From Pseudomonas frederiksbergensis (lineage in GTDB: Bacteria; Pseudomonadota; Gammaproteobacteria; Pseudomonadales; Pseudomonadaceae), in NCBI RefSeq assembly GCF_001874645.1, contig NZ_CP017886.1, positions 1,922,001-1,986,000 on the forward strand: a stretch of 64,000 bases of DNA, in the 5' to 3' direction. A program made the position numbers and the translations under genes. Within the stretch, counting starts at the first letter, position 1. Each line of letters starts with the position of its first letter. A model generated the notes under the pieces. The model was not told where the DNA came from. It saw only the letters and a program-made list of their open reading frames with translations, and did no database searches. Shown one piece after another: positions 18,735-29,459 of this stretch.

Positions 18735-21059
18735 ATGTCACGCCAACTACCACAATCACCGGTCAGCTCACCGCGTTTACTCGCCTCTGCAATTGGCGTG
18801 GCGATCACTGCCAGCTCTGCAGCGCACATGGCTTACGCGGCAGAAAAGACCGACGAAAAAGCGCCGCGCAATGCGATTGCCCTGGAGGCCACCAGTGTCA
18901 CCGGTGAAGCCCAGGACGCCACCTCCTACCAGGTCGAAAAAGCCTCTTCACCCAAGTACACCGCGCCGCTGGTTGATACCCCGCGTTCGGTGACCGTGAT
19001 TCCACAACAGGTCCTCAAGGACACTGGCGCCCTCAACATGCAGGATGCGCTGCGCACCGTTCCAGGCATCACTTTCGGTGCCGGTGAAGGTGGCAACCCG
19101 CAGGGCGACCGCCCGTTCATCCGTGGTTTCGACGCTCAGGGCGACACCTACCTCGACGGCGTGCGTGACACCGGCTCGCAGAGCCGTGAAATCTTTGCCG
19201 TTGAGTCGATCGAAGTCAGCAAAGGCCCGAACTCCGCGATTGGCGGTCGTGGCGCAGCAGGCGGCAGCATCAACCTGGTGAGCAAAAAAGCGCACCTGGG
19301 CGATGCGTTCAATGGCGGCTTCACCTGGGGCTCGGACCAGACCCAGCGCTACACCCTGGACAGCAACTACCAGTTCAGCGATACCGCCGCTGGCCGCTTG
19401 AACCTGTTGAGTCACGAAAGCAACGTCGCCGGCCGCGACAAAGTCGACTACGACCGTTGGGGTATCGCACCGTCGCTGGCCTTCGGCCTGGGCACCGACA
19501 CCCGCGTCAACCTCGACTACTACCATCTGCAAAGCAACGACATGCCGGATTCGGGTATTCCGTACACCGTACCGGCTTCGGGCAAGACCGCTGATCGCAC
19601 CAAGAGCAACCCGGACAAACCTTACGCTGGCGGCGACAGCAGCAACTTCTATGGCTTGACCGACCGCGACTTCCGCAAGACCCGTACTGACACGGCGAAC
19701 TTCGCCATCGAGCACGACCTGACCGACGCGCTGACCATCAAGAACACCTTGCGCCACGGCACCAGCATGCAGGATTACATCCTGACCCAGCCGGACGACA
19801 GCAAGGGTAACGTGAACAACGGCAGCGTCTGGCGTCGTGCCAACTCTCGTGTCAGCAACGTGGCGACTACCACCAACCAGACCGATCTGTTTGGCAACTT
19901 CTACATCGCCGGCTTCAAGAACAGCTTCTCCACCGGTGTCGAGTTCACCCGTGAAGAAGGCGAAAAATCCTCGTACAACGTGAACACCGATACCACTCCG
20001 GGATCGCCAGCGACCTCGAGCAGCAACTGCACGCCGTCGATGATCGGCGCGTCCAGCGGCTACAACTGCACCTCGCTGGCCAACCCGAACCCGAACGATC
20101 CGTGGAAAGGCGCGATTTCGCGCAACTACGCTGGCACTGACACCACCGCCAATACACGTGCCCTGTACGTATTCGACACCCTGGAACTGTCACCGCAGTG
20201 GTTGGTGAACATGGGCCTGCGTTACGACCACTTCGACACCCGATACAAGACCTTCACTGCCGCAGGTGCTACCACTGCCAAAGGCGCTGACACCAGCGAG
20301 TTCGTCACCGGTCAGTTGGGCCTCGTTTACAAACCGGCAGAAAACGGCAGCATCTACGCCTCTTACGCGACCTCCGCCACACCACCGGGTAACACCTTGG
20401 GCGAAGGCATGGACGGCAACCCGCTGTCAGGGACCACGGATCGCAACGGCAACCTGCTGAGCAGCGACATGGAGCCGGAAACCACCAAGAACTACGAAGT
20501 CGGCACCAAGTGGGACCTGCTCAACGATCGTCTGTCGTTGACCGCTGCCCTGTTCCGTACCGAGAAAGAGAATGCACGCGTTCAAGTGGATACCACTTCC
20601 TACGAAAACGCCGGCAAAACCCGCGTTCAAGGTATCGAACTGTCGGCCAGCGGCAAGATCACCGACCAATGGCAAGTCTTCGCCGGCTACGCCTACATGG
20701 ACAGCGAGCAAGTCGATGGCGGCCCGCTGAACCGCGCCACCGATGGCAACCAATTGCCTAACACCCCGAAAAACAGCGCCAGCCTGTGGTCGACTTACAA
20801 CGTCACGCCGAAGCTGACCCTGGGTGGCGGTGCGTTCTACGTCGATGACGTGTTCGGCAGCGTGGCCAACACCACCATGGTCAATTCCTACGTTCGTTAC
20901 GACGCGATGGCCAGCTACAAGTTGACCAAAAACGTCGACCTGCAACTGAACCTGCAGAACCTGACCGACGTGACCTACTACGACAAAGCCTTCGCGACCC
21001 ACTTCGCCAATCAGGCGCCGGGCCGTACGGCATTGCTGAGCACCAACTTCCACTTCTGA
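18735..21059 (+). CDS. piuA: TonB-dependent siderophore receptor PiuA
   Basis: A 774-residue outer-membrane TonB-dependent receptor (CirA/FiuA type). It has a signal peptide ending near AYA (residue 36), a plug domain from about residue 75 (PRSVTVIPQQVL, then RGFDAQGDTYLDGVRD and VEVSKGPNSAIGGRGAAGGSIN-like blocks) and a barrel ending in Phe (LLSTNFHF). An extracellular loop near residues 430-450 has two Cys. It corresponds to P. aeruginosa PiuA (PA4514), which takes up catecholate-type compounds including siderophore-conjugated beta-lactams. The native ligand here is not visible. Fur-like sites lie upstream. Confidence 0.93.
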   Translation: MSRQLPQSPVSSPRLLASAIGVAITASSAAHMAYAAEKTDEKAPRNAIALEATSVTGEAQDATSYQVEKASSPKYTAPLVDTPRSVTVIPQQVLKDTGALNMQDALRTVPGITFGAGEGGNPQGDRPFIRGFDAQGDTYLDGVRDTGSQSREIFAVESIEVSKGPNSAIGGRGAAGGSINLVSKKAHLGDAFNGGFTWGSDQTQRYTLDSNYQFSDTAAGRLNLLSHESNVAGRDKVDYDRWGIAPSLAFGLGTDTRVNLDYYHLQSNDMPDSGIPYTVPASGKTADRTKSNPDKPYAGGDSSNFYGLTDRDFRKTRTDTANFAIEHDLTDALTIKNTLRHGTSMQDYILTQPDDSKGNVNNGSVWRRANSRVSNVATTTNQTDLFGNFYIAGFKNSFSTGVEFTREEGEKSSYNVNTDTTPGSPATSSSNCTPSMIGASSGYNCTSLANPNPNDPWKGAISRNYAGTDTTANTRALYVFDTLELSPQWLVNMGLRYDHFDTRYKTFTAAGATTAKGADTSEFVTGQLGLVYKPAENGSIYASYATSATPPGNTLGEGMDGNPLSGTTDRNGNLLSSDMEPETTKNYEVGTKWDLLNDRLSLTAALFRTEKENARVQVDTTSYENAGKTRVQGIELSASGKITDQWQVFAGYAYMDSEQVDGGPLNRATDGNQLPNTPKNSASLWSTYNVTPKLTLGGGAFYVDDVFGSVANTTMVNSYVRYDAMASYKLTKNVDLQLNLQNLTDVTYYDKAFATHFANQAPGRTALLSTNFHF

Positions 21060-21077
21060 TAACGAACGAAGTTGCCA

Positions 21078-21109
21078 AGCCCCGCCCATCACGATGAGCG
21101 GGGCTTTTG
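21078..21109 (+). terminator. Rho-independent terminator of piuA
   Basis: AAGCCCCGC-ccatcacgat-GAGCGGGGCTTTT has a stem and short T tract, 19 bp after the stop. Confidence 0.85.
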
Positions 21110-21205
21110 TATGTAAAAAGGAATGTTTCTCGACAACTCACGGCATAATGCGCGCCGTAAGATTTTCTATTGAACAAACAGTTTTAGACGAACAAGGCGG
21201 TCGAC

Positions 21206-23737
21206 GTGTTGAAGAAAACCCTGTTCCAGCTGCATTGGTTCTTCGGCATCAGCGCGGGTCTGGTGCTGGCCTTGATGGGCATTACCGGGGCAGCGGTGTC
21301 GTTTCAGGATGAAATCCTGCGGGCACTGAACCCACAGGTCCTGCAGGTCGAGAAGCAGGTGGCCGGCGTATTGCCGCCAGCTGATCTGGTGGCCAGGGTC
21401 GAGGCCGCTGAAGGCAAGAAAGTCGCGATGCTCTGGGTCGAAACCGAGAGCGGCTTTGCTGCGCGCGTGTTCTTCACCCCGCCGCCGGGCGAGCGTCGTG
21501 GCCAGATGCGCTACGTCGATCCGTACACCGGCGACTACATGGGCGATGCCGTCGGCCAGGACTTTTTTGGCCTGATGCTGCAGTTGCACCGTTTTCTGGC
21601 GATGGGCGACACCGGCCGGCAAATTACCGGTGCCTGCACACTCATTCTGATTTTCTTCTGCCTGTCCGGGCTCTACCTGCGCTGGCCGCGTCAGGTGGCG
21701 AGCTGGCGTGTCTGGCTGACCCTCGACTGGGCGAAAAAAGGTCGCAGCTTCAACTGGGATTTGCACTCGGTCGCGGGTACCTGGTGCTTGCTGGTTTATC
21801 TATTGGCAGCACTGACCGGGTTGTCCTGGTCCTATGAGTGGTACAACAAGGGCCTGAGTAAACTGCTGTCCGACGCGCCGCAAAACGAGCGCATCAGGCA
21901 AGGTCGTGGTGCACCGCCACCCGCCGGCCCCGCGCCGACCGCCGATTACAATGCCATCTGGAGCAGCATCTACAGCGCCGCCGGGCCGGGCCTGAGCGCC
22001 TATAACGTGCGCATGCCTCCGGTGGCCGGACAACCGGCGACCGTGTTCTATCTGTTGAAAAACTCACCCCATGACCGGGCACTGAACCAGATCACTCTCG
22101 ACCCGGCCAGCGGTGTTATCAGCCGTCATGATCGCTACGGCGACAAGAGCTTCAAGGCGCAACTGTTGACCAGCCTCTATGCGCTGCACGTCGGCAGTTA
22201 CTTCGGTCTCGTCGGGCGAATTGTGCTGACACTGGCCTCGCTGACCATGCCGCTGTTCTTCATCACCGGTTGGTTGCTGTACCTGGACCGTCGGCGCAAG
22301 AAACATCAGATCAAAAGCGCCCGTAAAGACCTGGTGCACACCACCAGCGATACCCCGGCATGGCTGATCGGCTTCGCCAGCCAGAGCGGTTTTGCCGAAC
22401 AGTTGGCGTGGCAGACAGCCAGCCAATTGCAGGCCGCCGGGTTGCCGGTAAAGGTTCAACCGCTGGCGGCAGTCAGCGAGCAGGAACTGCATGAGTCGAA
22501 CAATGCGCTGTTCGTGGTCAGTACCTTTGGCGACGGCGAAGCGCCGGACAGCGCCCGTGGTTTCGAGCGCAAGGTGCTGGGCCAAGCGCTGAGCCTTTCG
22601 AGCCTGAACTACGCAGTGCTTGGCCTCGGTGATCGGCAGTATCAACACTTCTGCGGCTTTGCCAAACGCTTGCACACCTGGCTGGCGGAACACGGTGGCA
22701 CCACGCTGTTTGCCCCGGTGGAAGTCGACTGCGGGGACCCGTACGCCCTGCGTCATTGGCAGCAGCAACTCGGTCAACTGACCGGGCAGCCACCCGTCGA
22801 TACCTGGAAAGCCCCGAGCTACAACAACTGGACCTTGAGCAAGCGCCAACTGCTCAATCCTGACAGCAGCGGTTCCGACGTTTACCTGCTGGTCCTGACA
22901 GCGCCCGACACCAGCAGTTGGCTGGCCGGCGACCTGGTTGAAGTGCTACCGCGCAACTGCCGGGGAGCGATTGAACAACTCCTTGATGGGCTGGGCATCG
23001 CGAATGACACGCGGGTGCAACTCGATGGCGTGTCAGAAACCCTAGAGCAAGCCTTGGCCAGCCGTCAGTTGCCGGAGAATCGTGTGCACCTGGTCGGCTT
23101 GCACGCTCAGGCTTTGGTCGACGCGCTGGTGCCATTAGCCATGCGCGAATACTCGATCGCCTCGATTGCCGCCGACGGCGTGCTCGAATTACTGGTGCGT
23201 CAGGAATGTCATGCGGATGGACGTCTGGGCGTCGGCTCCGGCTGGCTGACCGAATACGCGCAACCAGGTGACGCCATCCGTCTGCGGGTGCGGCGCAACA
23301 GCGGTTTCCATCTGCCGGCCACACCGGTACCGATGATTCTGCTGGGCAACGGCACAGGTCTGGCAGGCCTGCGTAGTTTGCTCAAGGCACGGATTGCCGA
23401 TGGCCAGACACGTAACTGGTTGCTGTTCGGTGAACGCAATCGAGAGCATGACTTCCTCTGCGGCGATGAACTCGTGGAATGGTTGATCGCCGGAGATCTG
23501 GAGCGCCTGGATCTGGCGTTTTCAAGGGATCAAGCCGAAAAGTTCTACGTTCAGGATTGCCTGCGCCAACGAGCTGTCGAGCTGAAGAAATGGCTGGCAG
23601 ACGGCGCATCGCTCTACATCTGCGGCAGCCTGAAAGGGATGGCGTCAGGGGTGGATCAGGTGCTCAACGAGGTGCTCGGAGCTGAGGAGGTTGAGCGATT
23701 GATCGAGCAAGGGCGCTATCGCCGCGACGTGTACTGA
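21206..23737 (+). CDS. piuB: PepSY-domain flavodoxin/FAD membrane reductase PiuB
   Basis: An 843-residue fusion. The N-terminal third is a PepSY-type membrane protein with membrane spans near residues 10-35, 135-155, 195-215 and 340-365. Then comes a flavodoxin-like FMN domain (about 385-525; [11 protein letters not shown] and [15 protein letters not shown]). A sulfite-reductase-type FAD/NADPH domain follows, with REYSIAS and [16 protein letters not shown] near the C-terminus. It probably reduces ferric iron or ferric-siderophore in the inner membrane or periplasm. GTG start at 21206 with AAGGCGG upstream. It lies behind piuA, as in P. aeruginosa PA4513. Confidence 0.9.
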   Translation: MLKKTLFQLHWFFGISAGLVLALMGITGAAVSFQDEILRALNPQVLQVEKQVAGVLPPADLVARVEAAEGKKVAMLWVETESGFAARVFFTPPPGERRGQMRYVDPYTGDYMGDAVGQDFFGLMLQLHRFLAMGDTGRQITGACTLILIFFCLSGLYLRWPRQVASWRVWLTLDWAKKGRSFNWDLHSVAGTWCLLVYLLAALTGLSWSYEWYNKGLSKLLSDAPQNERIRQGRGAPPPAGPAPTADYNAIWSSIYSAAGPGLSAYNVRMPPVAGQPATVFYLLKNSPHDRALNQITLDPASGVISRHDRYGDKSFKAQLLTSLYALHVGSYFGLVGRIVLTLASLTMPLFFITGWLLYLDRRRKKHQIKSARKDLVHTTSDTPAWLIGFASQSGFAEQLAWQTASQLQAAGLPVKVQPLAAVSEQELHESNNALFVVSTFGDGEAPDSARGFERKVLGQALSLSSLNYAVLGLGDRQYQHFCGFAKRLHTWLAEHGGTTLFAPVEVDCGDPYALRHWQQQLGQLTGQPPVDTWKAPSYNNWTLSKRQLLNPDSSGSDVYLLVLTAPDTSSWLAGDLVEVLPRNCRGAIEQLLDGLGIANDTRVQLDGVSETLEQALASRQLPENRVHLVGLHAQALVDALVPLAMREYSIASIAADGVLELLVRQECHADGRLGVGSGWLTEYAQPGDAIRLRVRRNSGFHLPATPVPMILLGNGTGLAGLRSLLKARIADGQTRNWLLFGERNREHDFLCGDELVEWLIAGDLERLDLAFSRDQAEKFYVQDCLRQRAVELKKWLADGASLYICGSLKGMASGVDQVLNEVLGAEEVERLIEQGRYRRDVY

Positions 23738-23779
23738 CAGCCCGCCACCTCCGGCATTTCCTAGGGATTGGTGTATGGC

Positions 23780-23901
23780 GTAGGAGCTGCGATCGTTTTC
23801 ACCTGTATTCAAATCTGGATCAAAAGATCGCAGCCTGCGGCAGCTCCTACAAAGGCAAGTTGTGTTCACCTCGTAGGAACTGCCGCAGGCTGCGATCTTT
23901 T
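23780..23901. repeat. Cluster of three REP copies
   Basis: Copy 1 at 23780-23798 reads GTAGGAGCTGCGATCGTTTT and lacks the internal CCGCAGGCTG. Copy 2 (inverted) is at 23822-23850, and copy 3 (direct) at 23873-23901. It separates convergent piuB and fruA and probably does double duty as a hairpin-rich transcription barrier. Confidence 0.85.
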
Positions 23902-23905
23902 GCTG

Positions 23906-25645
23906 TTAAGCCTCGGCTGGCTCTAGCGCCAACTCCACCGTTTCCGGGCGCTTGACCGCTGCGTAAACCACCGCCGTCAGCAGGCTCCCGGCAACGATCG
24001 CCAGCAGGTACAGCAACGCGTGGTTGATCGCGTTCGGGATCAGCATCACGAACAAGCCACCGTGAGGCGCCATCAGTTTGCAGCCGAAATACATCGACAG
24101 CGCACCCGCCAACGCGCCCCCGGCAATGCTCGCCGGAATCACCCGCAACGGGTCTTTGGCGGCGAACGGAATCGCGCCTTCGGAGATAAAGCACAATCCC
24201 AGCACCAACGCGGCTTTACCGGCTTCGCGCTCGGTCTGGGCAAACTTGCGACGGGCGATGAATGTGGCGATGCCCAGGCCAATCGGTGGCACCATGCCAG
24301 CGGCCATGGTTGCGGCCATCGGTGCATAACTTTGCGACGCCAACAGCCCCACCGAGAATGCATAAGCGGCTTTGTTGATCGGGCCGCCGAGGTCGACGCA
24401 CATCATGCCGCCGAGCAATACCCCCAGCAAAATCGCATTGGTGGTGCCCATGCTGTCGAGGAAATGAGTCAGGCCTTGAAGCAGCCCGGCGACCGGTTTA
24501 CCGACCACATAGATCATCACCAGGCCGGTGAACAGGCTCGCCAGCAACGGGATGATCAGAATCGGTTTCAGCGCTTCCAGACTTTGCGGCAGGCGTGCAT
24601 AACGGTTGATCGCCTGTGCCGCGTAACCGGCGATGAAGCCGGCAATGATCCCGCCGATAAAACCGGCGCCCAGGGTACTCGCCAACAATCCGCCGATCAT
24701 CCCCGGCGCCAGGCCCGGACGGTCAGCAATCGAGTAGGCGATGTAACCCGCCAGCAGCGGCACCATCAACTTGAACGCGGTATCGCCACCGATTTGCATC
24801 AGCGCCGCCGCCAGTGTTCCCGGTTCCTTGAACGCGGTGATGCCGAAGACAAACGACAGCGCAATCATCAAGCCCCCGGCCACCACCATCGGCAGCATGA
24901 ACGAGACGCCCGTCAGCAGGTGTTTGTAGACCCCGGTGTTCTCTTGCTTGACCGGGCCTTTGACGCCGGTAGAGGCGGTCTCTTGCGTGCCTTCGGCCAG
25001 GGCTTTGTTCAACGTGGCTTCGGCCTGCTTGAGGGCGATGCCAGTGCCGCAGCGGTAAATCTTCTTGCCAGCGAAACGCTCGGTGGCGACTTCGATGTCC
25101 GCCGCCAACAGCACCACATCGGCATCCGCGATGGCTTGTGCGCTCAATGGATTGCGTGCGCCGACCGAGCCCTGGGTTTCCACCTGCAGGTCATACCCCA
25201 GACGCTTGGCCGCCTGCTGCAAGGCTTCGGCGGCCATAAAGGTGTGAGCCACACCGGTTGGGCACGCAGTAACCGCCACCAGACGCGGCGCGGTTTTACT
25301 GCCGGCAACTGGCTCGGCAACGACCAGCGGCGCGACGTAGAGTTGAGCTTCTTCAGCACCACGGCGCAGCACTGCATCGACATCCTGCAATGCCTGGGAA
25401 GGCGTGCTCTGGAACACCCGTTTGCCGACAAACCGCGACATCTCTACCGTCCCGGTGCTGACCAACAGCACCCACTCGGCATCATCGAGTGTCGCGGCGG
25501 ACAACTGGCGTTCCGGGTGCGCGGCGTCGTGCACTTCGACGCAGGTCATCCAGCCCTGACGCTGCGCTGCCGCATCGAGCAAACGCGCGCACAGCACACT
25601 GGTGACCATGCCATTCGGGCAGGCAGTAACAATGGCTAACTTCAT
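23906..25645 (-). CDS. fruA: PTS fructose-specific transporter subunit EIIBC
   Basis: A 579-residue membrane enzyme that imports fructose and phosphorylates it to fructose 1-phosphate. The N-terminal B'-like domain has Cys9 (TACPNG). The catalytic EIIB domain has Cys128 in TACPTGVAHTF. The EIIC domain from about residue 225 is rich in membrane spans (for example MLPMVVAGGLMIALSFVFGI). The start at 25645 (MKLAIVTACPNG) gives the family length; the long upstream in-frame extension overlaps fruK and is rejected. Last gene of fruBKA. Confidence 0.96.
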   Translation of the reverse strand: MKLAIVTACPNGMVTSVLCARLLDAAAQRQGWMTCVEVHDAAHPERQLSAATLDDAEWVLLVSTGTVEMSRFVGKRVFQSTPSQALQDVDAVLRRGAEEAQLYVAPLVVAEPVAGSKTAPRLVAVTACPTGVAHTFMAAEALQQAAKRLGYDLQVETQGSVGARNPLSAQAIADADVVLLAADIEVATERFAGKKIYRCGTGIALKQAEATLNKALAEGTQETASTGVKGPVKQENTGVYKHLLTGVSFMLPMVVAGGLMIALSFVFGITAFKEPGTLAAALMQIGGDTAFKLMVPLLAGYIAYSIADRPGLAPGMIGGLLASTLGAGFIGGIIAGFIAGYAAQAINRYARLPQSLEALKPILIIPLLASLFTGLVMIYVVGKPVAGLLQGLTHFLDSMGTTNAILLGVLLGGMMCVDLGGPINKAAYAFSVGLLASQSYAPMAATMAAGMVPPIGLGIATFIARRKFAQTEREAGKAALVLGLCFISEGAIPFAAKDPLRVIPASIAGGALAGALSMYFGCKLMAPHGGLFVMLIPNAINHALLYLLAIVAGSLLTAVVYAAVKRPETVELALEPAEA

Positions 25646-25656
25646 GACCAACCCTC

Positions 25657-26598
25657 TTATTGTTCTGTCAGGGGGCGCACGCGCACACCCTGTTCGAGCC
25701 GCGCCAGTAGCGCGGTGTCGCCGATACCGAAACCAATCTGGGTGACGGCCATGGCGGCAATCGCCGTGGCGGTGCGCAAGGTCTGTTCCGGCATGTCGGC
25801 ACTGAGCAAACCGTGGAGCATGCCCGCCAGCAACGAATCGCCTGCGCCCACTGTGCTGGCAACGCTGACCCTGGGTGGCGTAGCGTGCATCGCCGAGCCG
25901 ACACTGAACCAATTCACGCCGTCGGCACCGTGGGAAATCACCACGTGTTCGATGCCTTGAACGTGCAAGCGGCTCGCCGCTTCGGCCTGGGCAGTCACCG
26001 AAACCACCTCGCAGCCCAGCACCTCGGCCAGCTCTTCGGTGTTGGGCTTGATCAACCACGGGCCCGCCGCCAGACCTGCGCGCAAGGCTTCGCCACTGGT
26101 ATCGAGCGCGACTTTCAAACCAAGATGTTTCAAACGCAAAATCAACGCCTGCAACCACTGAGGACTGATGCCTTGGGGCAAGCTGCCAGCAACGACGACC
26201 GCGTCATGACCTGGAGCGATGTGGTCGAGGCGATTGAGCAATGCCTGCTGAGCGGCTTCACTGACCAGCGGGCCAGGACCGTTGAGGTCGGTGATACGCC
26301 CATCGCTTTCCGCCAGTTTGATGTTGCTGCGAGTCTCGCCGGGAACGCGGATGAAGGCGTCGACAAAACCGCGTTTGGCAAACAGGGTTTCAAACGCCTG
26401 AAGATTGTCCTCACCGAGAAAGCCGCCGACGGTCAGCTGATGCCCGAGGTCTGCAAGCACCTGTGCCACGTTGATGCCCTTGCCGGCGGCGTGGGTGTGC
26501 ATGGCGTTGCTGCGATTGACCTGACCAGGTTCCAGACGCGGCAACTGAACGGTGAGGTCCAGCGCCGGATTGAGGGTCAGGGTTAGGATTTTGGCCAT
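25657..26598 (-). CDS. fruK: 1-phosphofructokinase
   Basis: A 313-residue PfkB-family kinase that converts fructose 1-phosphate to fructose 1,6-bisphosphate. The family N-terminal signature GKGINVAQVLADLG is near residue 38. The catalytic ATP-binding motif STVGAGDSLLAGML is near 250 with the Asp in GAGD. The ATG overlaps the fruB stop by 1 bp, and the stop is 11 bp from fruA, so the three genes form one tightly packed operon. Confidence 0.97.
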   Translation of the reverse strand: MAKILTLTLNPALDLTVQLPRLEPGQVNRSNAMHTHAAGKGINVAQVLADLGHQLTVGGFLGEDNLQAFETLFAKRGFVDAFIRVPGETRSNIKLAESDGRITDLNGPGPLVSEAAQQALLNRLDHIAPGHDAVVVAGSLPQGISPQWLQALILRLKHLGLKVALDTSGEALRAGLAAGPWLIKPNTEELAEVLGCEVVSVTAQAEAASRLHVQGIEHVVISHGADGVNWFSVGSAMHATPPRVSVASTVGAGDSLLAGMLHGLLSADMPEQTLRTATAIAAMAVTQIGFGIGDTALLARLEQGVRVRPLTEQ

Positions 26599-29459
26599 TA
26601 CAGAGCCTCCACTAATGCGCGCACTTCATTCGCGCTGCCCACGGCCAGTGCCTGTTGGGCCAGATGTTTAACCTGCGCAAGACTCAGCTCACGAACCCGA
26701 GCCTTGACCTCGCCGATGCTGCGCGCCGAGACGCTCAACTCATCCACACCCAAACCGACCAGCACCGGCACCGCCAACGGGTCCGCCGCCAGCTCGCCAC
26801 ACACGCCGACCCATTTGCCATGAGCATGGGCCGCACGCACCGTGATGTCGATCAGTTGCAACACCGCGGGGTGCAAGCCATCAGCCTGGGCCGACAACGT
26901 CGGGTGACCGCGGTCGATGGCCAGGGTGTATTGGGTCAGGTCATTGGTGCCGACGCTGAAGAAGTCGACTTCCTTGGCCAGAACCGGCGCCAGCAAAGCC
27001 GCCGACGGTACTTCGATCATGATCCCCAATTGCAAGTCAGCCACCGGGATTTCCAGACGCAGGCGCTCGGTCATATCCCGCGCCTGACGCCATTCATCAA
27101 CGCTGCCGACCATCGGGAACATGATCCGCAACGGGCGGTTATCGGCGGCGCGCAGCAAGGCACGCAACTGCGCTTCCATGATCTGCGGACGTTGCAAGGT
27201 CAGGCGAATACCACGCACGCCAAGGAACGGGTTTTCCTCCTTGGCAATCGGCCAATACGGCAACGGCTTGTCACCGCCAACGTCCAGGGTCCGCACCACC
27301 AGCGGCCGCCCGGCCAGGCCATCGAGTACCCGACGGTATTCGGTCTCTTGAGTGGCTTCATCCGGCGCTTGCGGATGGGCCATGAAAATCAGTTCGGTGC
27401 GCAGCAGGCCAATACCTTCAGCACCCTGCTCCACCGCGCTGACCACACCTGCGCTTTCGCCAATGTTGGCGAACACTTCGACCGCATGGCCGTCGAGGGT
27501 CAGCGCCGGTTGGTGACGCTGGGCCGCAGCCGCTTGCAGGCGTTGTTCGCGGTTGTCACGCTCTTCGGCGGCACGTTGCAACGTCGCAGCATCGGCGTCG
27601 ACATGCAGCCGACCACGCTGGCCATCGAGCAGCAATGGCGTGCCCGGCGTCAGCAGCAACACCGCCGCGCCAGCACCGACCAGCGCCGGAATACCCAGGG
27701 CCCGGGCGACAATCGCGCTGTGGGCAGTGGCGCCACCGCGTGCGGTGAGGATGCCGGCCACCCGTGTCGGATCAAGGCGTGCCACGTCCGAAGGCCCCAC
27801 TTCATCCATCACCAGAATGTACGGTTGATCCGGTTCGCTCGGGGTTTCGAGACCGCACAGTTGCGCCAGCACCCGCCGACCGATATCGCGCAAGTCCGCT
27901 GCGCGTTCGGCAAGCAAGGCGTCCTGCAAGGATTCCTGTTGCTTGGCTGCCGCGTCGATCACCGCCATCCACGCCGCTTCAGCGCTCTCGCCCTGCTTGA
28001 GGCGAGTGTCGACTTCGTCGGTCAGTTCCGGGTCGTCGAGCATTTCCTGGTGGGTGATGAAAATCTCGCGAATGGCCTTGGCTTTGCTGCGCTGGATCAA
28101 CCCTTCAATGTCGCGACGGACATCGGCCAGGGATGTTTTCAGACGCTCGCGTTCGATCGCCGTGGACGCGCCACGCAAGGGGTAATCGATCGCTTGCAGC
28201 ACCTGAATATGCGCGGGCCCCATGGCAATCCCCGGCGCAGCAGCGATGGCCTGAATCACACTGCCCGAGGCTGGAGCGACCAGAACGGTGGTGATTTCGG
28301 TGATGACCTCGCTCTGTGCACTCGCCGTCGGCAACGGTTCGATGTCTTCGCCCAGGCCTTCTTCGATAGCCGCCAGCAGCGCCGGCAACGCATCAGCGGC
28401 GATGCTCGGCTCGGCAATCAACTCCAGCACCTGGCCGCGACGGGCTCCGAGGCTAAGCAATTTGCTCAAACTCTTCACCGACACCGCGCTGTCCTGGCCG
28501 TCGACGATGCGTACGCGGATCTCGCCTTCAAAGCTTTTCGCCAATTGCGCAAGGATCTTCGCCGGCCGCGCGTGTAAACCGTGGGCGTTGGCCAAGGCGA
28601 TACGCGCGCTCGGCCAATCAGCCGGCAATTCGCCGCCAAGCACTTCCAGCACCGCACGGCGGCTGGTGGCGCGACCAAGTTCGTGACCACGGCCTTCAAT
28701 CAGCAAGGCACAAAGACGTTCGAGCAAGGCCTGATGCGCCTCGCCAAGGCTGGCCAGACAGAACAGCCCGCTCAGTGGCTGGCCGAGGTAACGAATCGGT
28801 TTGTCCGGGGTGACGAAGGCCAGGCCCGGGCGTTTGACCGTTTGTTCGCTGTGCAGCCACCACAGGCCATCGCCCAGCGGCAGTGCTTCAACCTGCTGCA
28901 ATACCGCAGAAAAGCCATTGCTCACGCAGTCGGCCTGACGCAATAACCGCGCGCCACGCCAGACCAGCTCTTCAAAATCGTCGGCGGAGACGCCCAAGCC
29001 GATCATTTGCGCATCCAGCGCCAACTCTTGCGGTGCACCTTGCAGCAGTTTCAACAAGGCTTCGCTGCTACTGGCGCGGCGCAAGGCCTGGCCCAGATCG
29101 GTTTCGCCAAGAGCGCGGGTCAGCAATTGCAGCAGGCGCAAATGCTCGTCGGATTTGGCCGCGATACCGATCGCCAGATACACAATGTGGCCGTCGCCCC
29201 AGTCCACACCGTCGGGGAACTGCAGCAAACGCACGCCGGTGGTGTGCACCAGATCGCGTGTATCGGGTGTTCCGTGGGGGATCGCAATACCTTGACCGAG
29301 AAAGGTCGAACCTTGGTCTTCACGCGCTTGCAAGCCGCTGAGGTAACCCTCGGCCACCAGGCCATCGGTGACCAGCGCGTCGGCCAGCAAGTGCAATGCG
29401 GCGGCTTTATCCACAGCCGACTGGCCCATGGATATCTGCTCTATGGTGAGCTCGAGCAT
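26598..29459 (-). CDS. fruB: PTS fructose multiphosphoryl transfer protein (EIIA-HPr-EI fusion)
   Basis: A 953-residue soluble fusion carrying the whole phosphate relay for fructose uptake. The EIIA domain (about 1-145) has the phosphoryl His62 in GIAIPHGTPD. The HPr domain (about 285-370) has NAHGLHARPAKI with the active His. The enzyme I part (about 400-953) has GGATAHSAIVARALGIPAL with its His, VGTNDLTQYTL and the VCGELAAD Cys. Phosphate moves from phosphoenolpyruvate through EI, HPr and EIIA to FruA. First gene of the operon, with AAGGAGAACG before the ATG. Confidence 0.97.
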   Translation of the reverse strand: MLELTIEQISMGQSAVDKAAALHLLADALVTDGLVAEGYLSGLQAREDQGSTFLGQGIAIPHGTPDTRDLVHTTGVRLLQFPDGVDWGDGHIVYLAIGIAAKSDEHLRLLQLLTRALGETDLGQALRRASSSEALLKLLQGAPQELALDAQMIGLGVSADDFEELVWRGARLLRQADCVSNGFSAVLQQVEALPLGDGLWWLHSEQTVKRPGLAFVTPDKPIRYLGQPLSGLFCLASLGEAHQALLERLCALLIEGRGHELGRATSRRAVLEVLGGELPADWPSARIALANAHGLHARPAKILAQLAKSFEGEIRVRIVDGQDSAVSVKSLSKLLSLGARRGQVLELIAEPSIAADALPALLAAIEEGLGEDIEPLPTASAQSEVITEITTVLVAPASGSVIQAIAAAPGIAMGPAHIQVLQAIDYPLRGASTAIERERLKTSLADVRRDIEGLIQRSKAKAIREIFITHQEMLDDPELTDEVDTRLKQGESAEAAWMAVIDAAAKQQESLQDALLAERAADLRDIGRRVLAQLCGLETPSEPDQPYILVMDEVGPSDVARLDPTRVAGILTARGGATAHSAIVARALGIPALVGAGAAVLLLTPGTPLLLDGQRGRLHVDADAATLQRAAEERDNREQRLQAAAAQRHQPALTLDGHAVEVFANIGESAGVVSAVEQGAEGIGLLRTELIFMAHPQAPDEATQETEYRRVLDGLAGRPLVVRTLDVGGDKPLPYWPIAKEENPFLGVRGIRLTLQRPQIMEAQLRALLRAADNRPLRIMFPMVGSVDEWRQARDMTERLRLEIPVADLQLGIMIEVPSAALLAPVLAKEVDFFSVGTNDLTQYTLAIDRGHPTLSAQADGLHPAVLQLIDITVRAAHAHGKWVGVCGELAADPLAVPVLVGLGVDELSVSARSIGEVKARVRELSLAQVKHLAQQALAVGSANEVRALVEAL

